Origin: Deinococcus sp.
Lineage (GTDB): Bacteria; Deinococcota; Deinococci; Deinococcales; Deinococcaceae
Direction: 5' to 3'
Assembly (NCBI GenBank): GCA_025351205.1
Contig: JANXWI010000007.1
Location: forward strand, 1 to 9,096
Length of the DNA: 9,096 nucleotides
The position numbers and the translations under genes were made by a program. The notes beneath the pieces were generated by a model. The model saw only the letters and a program-made list of their open reading frames with translations, was not told the origin of the DNA and did not search any database. Positions 1 to 6,624 of the stretch are shown one piece after another. Within the stretch, counting starts at the first letter, position 1; every line of letters starts with the position of its first letter.

Positions 1-123
1 GCCGATTCGCAGCGCCTGTCGGACACGGCCAAAACCGGCCAGATGGCCAGCGCCCTGGCCCGCGCCGTGGCCACCTACCTGACCGCCCGGGCCAACGCCG
101 GAAGCGGGGGCGGTCCGTCGTGA
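1..123 (+). CDS. C-terminal end of probable N-acetylmuramoyl-L-alanine amidase (partial)
   Basis: This is the end of a gene that begins before the window; 40 codons and a TGA stop are visible. The readable peptide (ADSQRLSDTAKTGQ, then an Ala/Leu-rich helix ending in ATYL) resembles the last helix of Amidase_3 peptidoglycan amidases. In that family a 'leu-sp/dp...q...iA.aia.gi..yl' pattern follows the last catalytic-domain strand. Catalytic zinc ligands would lie upstream and cannot be checked. The tail after the helix is Gly/Ser-rich. The stop codon overlaps the next gene's GTG start (GTGA), so the two are probably translationally coupled. The family call is inferred from a short tail and from the GerMN neighbour. 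The reading frame is more certain than the function. Confidence 0.55.
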   Translation, partial: ADSQRLSDTAKTGQMASALARAVATYLTARANAGSGGGPS

Positions 124-695
124 CCCGGGCCGTGTTCAGGCCCCTGTTTTCGGTGTTCAACGTGCTGGCCCTGGTGCTGCTGGGACTGGCGGCCCTCTCC
201 CTGCGCGTGGTACAGCAGCCGCCCGCCACCCCGAAGGCACCGCTGCTGGCGCAGACCGGCCAGCAGAACGTCAGGGTAACCCTCTACTTCAGCGACGCCC
301 TGGTGCGCGGCTACGTCCGGCAGACGCGTGAGGTGGTGGCCAGGCAGGCGGGGACCGTGGCGCTGGCCCAGGCCGCCCTGGACGGCTGGGCCGCCGGTCC
401 CGGTGCCCAAGGGGGTGCGGCGCAGAAAGCCCTCGCCGCCGTGCCCAGAGGCAGCGCCGCGCCCACCGTGATGCTGCGCGGAGAACATTTCGTGGTCAAC
501 CTGCCCGCCAGCTACGCCCAGCTCAACTACGGCGTGAGCGGTGAGCGGATGCTGCTGTGCAGCCTGACCCGCACCCTGCTGGAGCAGCGCGGCAAGGACG
601 TGATGTTTCTCCTGGCGGGCAAGAATGTGGACACCCTGCTGGGCCACGCCGACCTGCACGCCCCCTACGCCCGCGAGGACTGTTCAAGTGAGTAG
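120..695 (+). CDS. GerMN domain protein with N-terminal membrane anchor or signal
   Basis: The protein has 191 residues. A basic start (MTRAVFR) is followed by a hydrophobic stretch at about residues 9-30, which is either a signal peptide or a single membrane anchor, then a Pro/Ala-rich linker. Residues about 48-186 fit the GerMN fold: VTLYFSDALV at the first strand, an A..AL.GWAAGP helix, a central strand with VMLRGEHFVVNLP, the E.MLL.SLTRTLL helix, then VMFLLAGK and GHADLHAPY near the end. GerMN domains occur in spore germination proteins and also in many envelope proteins of non-sporulating bacteria, where the role is unsettled; here an extracytoplasmic envelope role is likely. The GTG start at 120 overlaps the upstream amidase stop by 4 bases, which supports the start and a shared transcript. 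The smc gene begins 47 bases downstream. Confidence 0.85.
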   Translation: MTRAVFRPLFSVFNVLALVLLGLAALSLRVVQQPPATPKAPLLAQTGQQNVRVTLYFSDALVRGYVRQTREVVARQAGTVALAQAALDGWAAGPGAQGGAAQKALAAVPRGSAAPTVMLRGEHFVVNLPASYAQLNYGVSGERMLLCSLTRTLLEQRGKDVMFLLAGKNVDTLLGHADLHAPYAREDCSSE

Positions 696-742
696 GGAAC
701 CGTTCAGATGAGGAGCAGAACACCCGGCGGGGCAGGCGGCCA

Positions 743-3700
743 TTGATCACCAGCATCACCCTCCAGGGCTTCAAATCGTTTGCCGAACGGACGCGGCTGG
801 AATTTGGTCCGGGCGTCACCGCCGTGATCGGTCCCAACGGTTCGGGCAAGTCGAACGTGGTCGAGGCGCTGCGGTGGGTCAGCCATCAGGCGCGGGCGCG
901 CGAGCTGCGGGCGGCGCGGGCCACCGAGCTGATCTTCCACGGCAGCGCCGCTCAGGCACCCAGGGCCACACCCCCAGGCCCCTCCCGACAGGCTCCGCGC
1001 CCCCTGGCCCCCCTCGGGCTGGCCGAGGTGCAGCTCGAACTCAGGACCCTGAGCGGGGACCGCCTGCACCTGGCCCGCCGCATCTACCGCGACGGCAGCG
1101 CCGAGCAGGACATCATGGGCCAGCGTTCGCGGGCCAGAGACGTGCAACACGCCCTGCACGGCACCGGGCTGGGCAGCGGCGGGCTGGCGGTGATCGGCCA
1201 GGGCGAGGTGAGCAGCGTGGTCCAGGCCGAGGGGCATACCCTGCTGGCCTACGTGCAGGAGGCCGCCGGGCTGTCGCGCGGGGTGTTGGCCCGGCAGGGC
1301 GCGGCGGCGCAGCTGGCCCTGGCCGAGACCCAGCTGGCGCAGGTCCGGCTGCTGGAGACTGAGCTGGAAAGCCGGGTCCGTCGGCTCCAGCTGGCGGCCA
1401 CGGCGGCGGCCCGGTCACGTTCACTGGCCCTGCGTATATTGCACCTGCAAGACGCCCTGAGCCGCGCAAAATACCTCACGGCCCTGCAAGAACTCCTGGC
1501 CCTGCGCGCCAGGGGAGAGCAGCTCGCAGCCGAGTCGCGGCAGCTGAGCGCCGAGGTGCAGCTGGCCGCCGCCTCGCTGGAACACGCCCGCGAATATGCC
1601 CGGCAGGCGCGCGAATCTCAGCGGGCACACGCCCAGACGCTGGAACTGTACCGGGCCGCCGTGCGTGCCCAGGCGCAGGCCGAGGAGTCGCGGCTTCATC
1701 TGGAGCGCGACCTGGAGGCCGCCTCAGCGCCGGAGCACACCCCACACCTCCAGCCGCCCGCCCAGACAGCGCCCGATCTGACGCGGCTCCGGGCGCTGCT
1801 GGAAGCGGCGGGCCGTGAACACTCGGAGCAGACCCGCAGCGCGCGCGAACTGGAGTCGTCGCTGTGGCGGCTCAGAGAACAGGCCAGCCTGCGTGCCGAG
1901 CAGCAGGCCGCCAGCGCCGCCCAGCGCGGCACCCTTCAGGCCGAGGTGGACCGGCTCGCCGCGCAGCTCCTGGAAGGGCAGACGATGCTGGAAACCACCC
2001 GCACCGAGCGGCAGACCCTGGCGCTGCGTCTGGGCCGTCTGACCGAGGCGCACGCCGACGCCCAGTCGCGCCGGGCCGGTCTGCTGGCCCGTGAACAGGG
2101 CACCTCGGCCACCGTGCAGCAGCTGAGCGCCGAACTGCCGCCCCTGCGCCGCGAGCAGCAGCGGCTGGAGGCCAGCCTGAACGGCTACGCCCGCTACGCC
2201 GAAGGGCCGCGCGTCGCCCTGCAAAGCGGTCACCCCGGCGTCCTGGGGTCGGTGGCCGACCTGCTGAGCGTTCCTGCGGCGCACGAGGTGGCGGCGGGCG
2301 CGGCCCTGGGCAGGCGGCTCGAACAGGTGGTGGTCGGGCGAGCGGACGACGCCCGTGAGATCATCGAGGTGCTCAAGCTCAGAGGCGGGCGGGCCACCTT
2401 CCTGCCACTCGACCTGCTGCGCCCGCGTCCCAGGCGTGACGCGGGCCTGCTGCGAGAGGCGGGCGTGCTGGGCAACCTCAGCGACCTGTGCCCGTCACAG
2501 CCGCCCATCGTGAGCCAGACGCTGCTGTCCGATACCCTGCTGATTGAGAGCCTCCAGGCCGCCACGGCGCTGGCCCGCCGACACGCCCAGCGTCCCAGGC
2601 TGGTCACGGTGGACGGAGAACTGCTGGAACCGGGCGGGGCGCTGACCGGCGGCAGACCTTCCGGCAGCGGGGCCGGTGTGCTGGGCGACCAGCGCCGCCT
2701 GGCCGAACTTGAGCACGAACTCGATGGCCTGAGCGCGCGGCAGGCCGATCTGAGCACCGAACTCGCGCGGCTGCGACATGATCTGCAAGCCGCCCGGCAG
2801 ACCGAGACCACGGCCCACAGCGCCCTGGAACAGGCCCGCGCCCGGATCGCCGAGGCCGATCTGACCCTGGCGGGGCTGGAGGCGGGGCAGGCTTCGGTGG
2901 ACAGACAGCGTCAGTCGCTTTGCAGTCAGCTCCAGGTTCAGACCCAGATGCTGGCCCCCGTCCCTGTGGTGGGTCCAGCCGTGCCCGCAGCCCCTGTTCT
3001 GTCCGATGTGGCCCAGATCGAGGAGCAGCTAAACGCCGCCCGCGCCGCCGCCGAACGCGCCGCCGGGCAGGAGCGTGCCCTGAACGCCGAGCTGGCCGCC
3101 GGGCGCGAACTCGCGTCGGCCTGGGACGCCCACCACCGTGCCAGGGCGGCGCAGCAGGAACAGCAGACCAGGCGGGGCCTTCTGGTGCTGCGGCTCGAAT
3201 CCCTGCAAGACCCTCTGGCCGCCGCGCAGGCCGAGACGCTCAGGCAACACTCGGCGCTGGGGGAATTCGGCCCGCAGGAGTTGCCGGCGGCGGAGGCCGT
3301 CAGGGACGCACAGACGCTCGCCTACAGCGCCCTGATCGCCCGCCAGAACAGGGTGAGCGCCGCGTTAGAAGAGGCCCGGCTGACGCAGGCACGCCGGGAA
3401 GGCGGCCTGGAGAGCGTGCCGGACGGAGTGCTGCCAGCCGGGACTGCGCGCGAGTGGCAGGCAGAACTGGGTGTCTGCCGCAGCGAGCAGGAGGCCCTGG
3501 GAACGGTCAACCCGGCGGCGGCCCAGGAACTCGAGGGTGAGCAGGAGCGTCTGGAGCGGCTGGCGCGGGAACGGCAGGACGTGGAACAGGCCGCAGACGA
3601 GCTGAGAGTCCACCTGAGCGAGCTGGACCGGGCTGAACAGGCGGCCACCGAACTGGCCCTGGTGCGGGTGGGGCGGGCGTTTGCCAGCTATTCGGGCGAG

Positions 3701-4135
3701 CTGCTCGGCGGCCTGGGCGAGCTGGAGCCGGAACGCGGCACAGACGCTCGGTTGTGCGGCCTGAAACTGTCGGTGCAGCCCAGTGGCAAGCGGACACGCA
3801 ACCTGAATCTGCTCTCGACGGGCGAACGGACCATGGCGGGCCTGGCCTTTCTGTTCGCGCTGGCCCACGCCCCGGAAGACCGTGATCTGGGCGCCTCCGG
3901 CCTGCCGCTGGCGGTGCTGGACGAGGTGGACGCCCCGCTGGACGAGGCCAACATCCGCCGCTTCACCCGCTTTCTGACACTGTTTGCCGCGCGCGGCTCG
4001 CAGTTCGTATTGGTGACCCACCAGAAGGCCACCATGGAGGTGGCGAACGCCTTGTGGGGCGTGACCACCGATGCCAGCGGCGCGTCAAGGGTATTGAGCA
4101 TCCGGCAGCCCGAGGACGCGCAGATCACGCCGTAG
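743..4135 (+). CDS. smc: Chromosome segregation ATPase SMC
   Basis: SMC proteins are ATP-driven DNA-entrapping dimers that, with ScpA/ScpB, compact and separate chromosomes. The 1130-residue product has the full plan. The N-terminal head has ITLQGFKSF and Walker A (GPNGSGKS, residues 30-37), with Q-loop Gln153 in VIGQGEV. Then come a long Ala/Arg/Glu/Gln-rich coiled coil, a hinge at about 497-645 (HPGVLGSVADLL, later VDGELLEPGGALTGG), and the returning coil. The C-terminal head has signature LSTGE (1024-1028) and Walker B with D-loop (LPLAVLDEVDAPLDEAN, catalytic Glu1061). Length is slightly below the usual 1170-1190. The head carries an unusual Pro/Ala/Arg-rich insertion at about residues 71-90. 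The TTG start at 743 is the only usable one: the frame opens after a TGA at 689 and has no other start before the conserved MITSI. A G-rich purine stretch upstream (ggcggggcagg) may serve as ribosome binding site. No ScpA or ScpB gene is adjacent. Confidence 0.97.
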   Translation: MITSITLQGFKSFAERTRLEFGPGVTAVIGPNGSGKSNVVEALRWVSHQARARELRAARATELIFHGSAAQAPRATPPGPSRQAPRPLAPLGLAEVQLELRTLSGDRLHLARRIYRDGSAEQDIMGQRSRARDVQHALHGTGLGSGGLAVIGQGEVSSVVQAEGHTLLAYVQEAAGLSRGVLARQGAAAQLALAETQLAQVRLLETELESRVRRLQLAATAAARSRSLALRILHLQDALSRAKYLTALQELLALRARGEQLAAESRQLSAEVQLAAASLEHAREYARQARESQRAHAQTLELYRAAVRAQAQAEESRLHLERDLEAASAPEHTPHLQPPAQTAPDLTRLRALLEAAGREHSEQTRSARELESSLWRLREQASLRAEQQAASAAQRGTLQAEVDRLAAQLLEGQTMLETTRTERQTLALRLGRLTEAHADAQSRRAGLLAREQGTSATVQQLSAELPPLRREQQRLEASLNGYARYAEGPRVALQSGHPGVLGSVADLLSVPAAHEVAAGAALGRRLEQVVVGRADDAREIIEVLKLRGGRATFLPLDLLRPRPRRDAGLLREAGVLGNLSDLCPSQPPIVSQTLLSDTLLIESLQAATALARRHAQRPRLVTVDGELLEPGGALTGGRPSGSGAGVLGDQRRLAELEHELDGLSARQADLSTELARLRHDLQAARQTETTAHSALEQARARIAEADLTLAGLEAGQASVDRQRQSLCSQLQVQTQMLAPVPVVGPAVPAAPVLSDVAQIEEQLNAARAAAERAAGQERALNAELAAGRELASAWDAHHRARAAQQEQQTRRGLLVLRLESLQDPLAAAQAETLRQHSALGEFGPQELPAAEAVRDAQTLAYSALIARQNRVSAALEEARLTQARREGGLESVPDGVLPAGTAREWQAELGVCRSEQEALGTVNPAAAQELEGEQERLERLARERQDVEQAADELRVHLSELDRAEQAATELALVRVGRAFASYSGELLGGLGELEPERGTDARLCGLKLSVQPSGKRTRNLNLLSTGERTMAGLAFLFALAHAPEDRDLGASGLPLAVLDEVDAPLDEANIRRFTRFLTLFAARGSQFVLVTHQKATMEVANALWGVTTDASGASRVLSIRQPEDAQITP

Positions 4136-4433
4136 AGGGCCGGGCCGGGTTGTGGAGCGTCATGTGCTGTTCCGTTCTGAACATGTGGTGAAAAGGCGTG
4201 CTCAATTTGACCGAGCGGAGCGGGCAGGCGTTTTCATGAGCGCTGTCCTGGTGAGGCCTGCGCCCATGCGCGCTGATCTGGTCAAAAGCGTCCGTGATAC
4301 GGATTCCAGATGATCAGTTATAAATTGTGGCTTTGCCCATGGCGGTAGGGGGTGGTTTAAGGAAGCTGTTACCAAACGCAAAGTGAGAAGATTCACTTAA
4401 ATGATTTGTAAGCTCACTGGACTGCTCGCCTTT
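4136..4433. other. Gene-poor spacer downstream of smc
   Basis: About 300 bases lie between the smc stop and the stop of the convergent minus-strand gene. I see no convincing gene. A 64-codon minus-strand frame (4202-4396) has no Shine-Dalgarno site and a low-complexity Arg/Ser/Thr composition. The stretch holds an imperfect hairpin at 4273-4317 and a 6-bp hairpin (AAGTGA/TCACTT, 4381-4398). No clear T-tailed terminator for smc was found. G+C falls noticeably from smc into this spacer, consistent with the edge of an accessory region. Confidence 0.5.
4273..4317. repeat. Imperfect hairpin, possible small dispersed repeat
   Basis: Outer arms CTGATC/GATCAG and TGG/CCA enclose an inner perfect stem TCCGT-GAT-ACGGA (4291-4303), with a 3-nt bulge on the right side. 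The tip resembles small non-coding dispersed repeats that I recall in Deinococcus genomes, but only one copy is in the window, so repeat status is an inference. No T-run follows, so it is not a standard terminator. Confidence 0.3.
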
Positions 4434-4443
4434 TCAGGCGAGC
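4424..4443 (-). terminator. Stem-loop at the stop codon of the zinc-ribbon gene
   Basis: A 7-bp G+C-rich perfect stem (GCTCGCC/GGCGAGC) surrounds a 6-nt loop. On the minus strand the loop reads TGAAAA, so the stop codon of the minus-strand gene sits in the loop. No T-run follows on either strand. It may help transcript ending or stability, but it is not a canonical intrinsic terminator. Confidence 0.3.
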
Positions 4444-5081
4444 TGCGACTGCTGGCAACGTACATCTGGCACTGCGGCCCTTGCGTTGCCGTTTTGAACG
4501 CAGCGCACACAGAAACAGACTCCATGTTCGCGAATCACCTGCCAGCCTTGTCGCTCCGCAATTTGCCAGGCCTCGTCTTCTGAATCCTGGCGGGCGGTGC
4601 ATTCGCCACAGGCATCACAGATCAGGTAGCTGCCCTTCCCCTCTGGAAGGACATGATTCCACTCGCGCCAGGCCGCCACTTCAGAGAGTCCTCCACGTTT
4701 CACCGGCAACAACGGACTTGGACGCCCTCCCTGGGCAGCTTCAGTGATCGCGTGTAACCGCTGTCGGTGCCGTTCCAACTGCTCCATCCCCACCCTGTCC
4801 ATGGTGTACACCGGCAGGTGGTACCCCTGGACATACGGGTGCAGCACGATCACGTGCTGCGGAAAGACCGCTCGCAGACAGATTTCGAGATGTTCCAGCG
4901 CCTCGTGGTATGTGCGTTCGGCAATAAGAACGAAAGCGTCCTGACCCGGCCCCATCCGCAGGCAGGTCGTCAGGCTCAGCCCCCACCCGTGCCGCCAGGA
5001 CTGGACACAGGCTTCCAACCGGACAAACTCGGAGGCCGAGATTCGCTCGACGCCGACCAGAATCACATCGGTGCTGTTCAT
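4434..5081 (-). CDS. Orphan protein with C-terminal zinc ribbon
   Basis: The product has 215 residues and I do not recognise the family. The first ~115 residues look like a compact alpha/beta globule (VILVGVERI, then DAFVLIAERTYHEALEHLEICL, then HVIVLHPY) with no signal peptide or membrane segment. A hinge with Pro/Gly follows. Residues about 150-196 form a probable zinc ribbon: C155-DA-C158 and C191-VR-C194 as metal knuckles, separated by an Asp/Glu-rich helix (SEDEAWQIAERQGW). Extra cysteines lie at 161, 189 and 209. It is probably cytoplasmic, with a binding rather than catalytic role; that is inference. The ATG at 5081 is the most upstream possible start, because an in-frame TAA lies five codons before it. 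No clear Shine-Dalgarno site precedes it; a TANNNT-like element (TAAGCT) ends 9 nt upstream, so a leaderless mRNA is possible. The gene diverges from a LuxR-type regulator across a perfect palindrome and is the natural candidate target of that regulator. Confidence 0.8.
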   Translation of the reverse strand: MNSTDVILVGVERISASEFVRLEACVQSWRHGWGLSLTTCLRMGPGQDAFVLIAERTYHEALEHLEICLRAVFPQHVIVLHPYVQGYHLPVYTMDRVGMEQLERHRQRLHAITEAAQGGRPSPLLPVKRGGLSEVAAWREWNHVLPEGKGSYLICDACGECTARQDSEDEAWQIAERQGWQVIREHGVCFCVRCVQNGNARAAVPDVRCQQSQLA

Positions 5082-5114
5082 TCTGACTGGAGCTTAACAG
5101 CCCATGCCGTTGGA

Positions 5115-5152
5115 AGGACGGTAGAACTCTACCGGTAGAGTTCTACCGTCCT
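5115..5152. promoter_or_regulatory. Perfect 38-bp palindrome, candidate double operator
   Basis: Every base pairs about the centre 5133/5134. The core is two abutting 14-mers, GGTAGA-AC-TCTACC (5120-5133) and GGTAGA-GT-TCTACC (5134-5147), each itself a palindrome with a 2-nt centre, flanked by AGGAC/GTCCT. A further GGTAGA stands at 5160-5165. It lies 33 bases upstream of the minus-strand zinc-ribbon gene and 92 bases upstream of the plus-strand regulator. Two dimer sites for a homodimeric regulator, plausibly the adjacent LuxR-type protein, are the simplest reading. No T-run follows on either strand, so a terminator is unlikely. Confidence 0.7.
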
Positions 5153-5173
5153 CGTCGAAGGTAGAAACCTAGG

Positions 5174-5202
5174 GTGACAGACGGCCAAAATCCTGCGAGA
5201 AT
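5174..5202 (+). promoter_or_regulatory. Candidate promoter of the LuxR-type regulator gene
   Basis: GTGACA (5174-5179) is separated by 17 bases from GAGAAT (5197-5202), which has an extended -10 TGC immediately before it. Match to the sigma-70 consensus is partial (5/6 and 4/6). It lies downstream of the 38-bp palindrome, and the GGTAGA copy at 5160 is just upstream of the -35, compatible with autoregulation. Confidence 0.4.
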
Positions 5203-5218
5203 TATGTTATCTGCGTAG
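5202..5218. promoter_or_regulatory. RDRM-like half-site
   Basis: The left nine bases, TTATGTTAT, match the left half of the Deinococcus radiation/desiccation response motif as I remember it (TTATGTTATTAACATAA). The right half is poor, giving 12 of 17 matches overall. It overlaps the end of the candidate -10 element, where a DdrO-type repressor would be expected to act. This is a weak candidate. Confidence 0.2.
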
Positions 5219-5244
5219 TCAAGACGATACGCCGGGAGGTTTTC

Positions 5245-5769
5245 TTGCTGGTTCGCCGCTCGTCCCTTCAGGTCGTCAGCGCTCAACCCCTGCTGGCCCA
5301 GCTCCTCGAACAGGCCCTCCACCTCCGCCTCCCGGACTATCCAGCAGTTTATCTGGTGCTCGACCTGCCCTGCGGCTACGCATTCCAGAGTGTCTTGCCA
5401 GATCGGGCCGGACATTCCCTCGTGCTGACCGAGAACACCTGTGCCGAGTACCTGGACGACCTGTGGAACCTCGGTCTGCTGGGGCTGGCCTGTCAAATTC
5501 GCTCGCTTGAAGAACTGGCTGAATTGTTGAGGCGGGCTGAACTTCAGGAACGGGTGCGGCTCGTTCCGCCGGAACGCTCATCGTTAACCCGGGCAGAGGC
5601 AGCCTTATTCCGTTTGCTGGTGCACGGTCTCGCCAACAAGGAAATTGCACGAGAGCTGGGAATTGCCAACCAAACAGTCCAGAACGGCCTGACGCGCGTG
5701 TTCCAAAAGCTCGGCCTGGGTGGACGAAATGAGGCTATCCTCCATTACTGGGGCCTAGGGTTAATATAG
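5245..5769 (+). CDS. LuxR/NarL-type transcriptional regulator with degenerate receiver domain
   Basis: The product has 174 residues. Residues about 112-170 form a GerE/LuxR-type DNA-binding helix-turn-helix: LTRAEAALFRLLVHGLANKE, IARELGIANQTVQNGLTRVF and a closing QKLGLGGRNEAI. This matches the family pattern 'LT.rE.evl.l.a.G.sn.eIA..L.is..TV...l..i..KLgv..R.eA'. Residues about 7-103 look like a shrunken receiver domain. A possible acceptor Asp40 (VYLVLDLP) and Thr62 are present. The usual acidic pair after strand 1 is replaced (VVSAQPL) and the conserved Lys aligns with Gln84, so normal phosphorylation is unlikely. Start choice: TTG at 5245 is preceded at 5 nt by GGGAGG (5234-5239), a strong ribosome binding site. 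It probably binds the palindrome upstream and controls itself and the divergent zinc-ribbon gene; that link is inference. No sensor kinase gene is visible. Confidence 0.88.
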   Translation: MLVRRSSLQVVSAQPLLAQLLEQALHLRLPDYPAVYLVLDLPCGYAFQSVLPDRAGHSLVLTENTCAEYLDDLWNLGLLGLACQIRSLEELAELLRRAELQERVRLVPPERSSLTRAEAALFRLLVHGLANKEIARELGIANQTVQNGLTRVFQKLGLGGRNEAILHYWGLGLI

Positions 5770-5800
5770 CCGATTCTGAAAAGCACTGGTAGCTCAAACC

Positions 5801-5851
5801 AAGAAAAATTACATGTACCACAATTCCTAGACGGGATTGTGGTACATGTAA
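5801..5851 (-). terminator. Intrinsic terminator of the secreted orphan gene
   Basis: The 19-bp arms 5809-5827 and 5833-5851 pair with a single mismatch around the 5-nt loop TAGAC. Read on the minus strand, the stem is followed at once by TTTTTCTT (complement of 5801-5808), giving a classical terminator 23 bases after the minus-strand stop. Read on the plus strand it has only an A/T-mixed tail, but it may also weakly end the convergent regulator transcript (stop at 5769). Confidence 0.8.
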
Positions 5852-5874
5852 ATAGGGTAAATTTATATGTGCCG

Positions 5875-6531
5875 TTAATTTATTGACGATTTGAGCCTAA
5901 TCAATTCGTCGATAGCTCGCTTTTCACTTAAATTAATGGTTTTGACTGTGATGTTAATGCTGCGTGTCTTTAACTCCGCCGTGCAGAATAATTTGATTTG
6001 GGCGTTAAAGACTGGATAATCTTGTCCACCGCTTTTAGTGCAAAAACTATAAATAGTACCGTCTTTATGGTAGATTTTGTTAAGATTACCAGACTTGGCG
6101 ATCTTTTTCTGGCCCTCTTGAACAATGTTAAACTGCATCTGTGTCAGCTTTGGCCGTTGAATATCAATGGCAATTGCAGCGGTGTCTTTAGAAGGACTTG
6201 AAGGCCCAGGTGTATCCCTGGAAAAAACGAAGATGGCTCCAGGAACATTTTGGTCTTCGCCAAAAATATGGAAGGGATCGTGTGTGGCATCCTTCGTCAC
6301 CCAGGCTCCCAGAGGTCGCAAATCCCGAGGTGAACGAGGACTCGCCCTGAGCTTCATCAAGGATGCAGCCTGAGCAAAAGTACTGGTGTCATATTGCCGA
6401 CCGACCTCAGGGTACGGCATTACGAAAACACCATACACAACTGCGTTGAATGGAATATCAGATCTGACACCGGTTTGCCCGAATACGCTCGCGGCGAAAC
6501 TCAGCGCAACTGCTAGCCAGATTCTATGCAT
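5875..6531 (-). CDS. Secreted orphan protein, A+T-rich gene
   Basis: The product has 218 residues and I do not recognise the family. It begins with a clear signal peptide: MHR, then a hydrophobic run (IWLAVALSFAASVF) with probable cleavage near Gly18-Gln19. The mature part is polar with short hydrophobic strands (FNAVVYGVFVMPY, GAIFVFSR, TAAIAIDI). It has a Pro/Ser-rich loop at about 105-115, a Lys-rich C-terminal half, and exactly two cysteines (164, 183) that could form a disulphide outside the cell. Base composition is visibly lower in G+C than smc, suggesting acquisition by transfer. The start is bounded: an in-frame TAA lies four codons before ATG 6531, and no Shine-Dalgarno site precedes it. 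A TANNNT element 6 nt before the ATG suggests a leaderless mRNA. The gene lies 87 bases downstream of the phosphodiester glycosidase gene on the same strand, so cotranscription is possible but not required. Confidence 0.78.
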   Translation of the reverse strand: MHRIWLAVALSFAASVFGQTGVRSDIPFNAVVYGVFVMPYPEVGRQYDTSTFAQAASLMKLRASPRSPRDLRPLGAWVTKDATHDPFHIFGEDQNVPGAIFVFSRDTPGPSSPSKDTAAIAIDIQRPKLTQMQFNIVQEGQKKIAKSGNLNKIYHKDGTIYSFCTKSGGQDYPVFNAQIKLFCTAELKTRSINITVKTINLSEKRAIDELIRLKSSIN

Positions 6532-6537
6532 AGTTAC

Positions 6538-6543
6538 AACTTA
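6538..6543 (-). promoter_or_regulatory. Candidate -10 element for leaderless transcription
   Basis: On the minus strand, TAAGTT (TANNNT type) ends 6 nt before the ATG at 6531. That is the spacing reported for leaderless transcripts in Deinococcus, where the first transcribed base is close to the start codon. The gene has no Shine-Dalgarno site, which fits. No good -35 is seen at 17 bases; a TTGGAC lies too far upstream (23 bases). Confidence 0.4.
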
Positions 6544-6604
6544 CCATGCTGGAGTGCGGCAGTGGTGTCCAAAAGATGGAAACCCTACCGCACTGGCTAG
6601 TTAC

Positions 6605-6624
6605 GGCTGAAATATATGTCAGCC
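6605..6624 (-). terminator. Weak hairpin at the stop codon of the glycosidase gene
   Basis: Arms GGCTGA/TCAGCC (6 bp, loop 8) span the stop codon of the minus-strand gene. A second inverted repeat, AGTGCGG/CCGCACT (6553-6559 and 6588-6594), follows 11 bases downstream. Neither has a T-run, so read-through into the next minus-strand gene is plausible. Confidence 0.25.

Noticed and set aside
708..745. ATG at 708 as an alternative start for smc
   Set aside because: It is out of frame with smc and runs into TGA after twelve codons.
704..1469. Several long minus-strand and shifted-frame reading frames inside the GerMN and smc genes
   Set aside because: They are shadows caused by high G+C and few stop codons; the smc frame is fixed by its conserved motifs.
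4202..4396. 64-codon minus-strand reading frame downstream of smc
   Set aside because: It has no ribosome binding site, a low-complexity Arg/Ser/Thr composition and overlaps the hairpin; it looks like a chance frame.
5115..5152. Reading the 38-bp palindrome as a bidirectional terminator
   Set aside because: No T-run follows on either strand, there is no loop, and both flanking genes point away from it.
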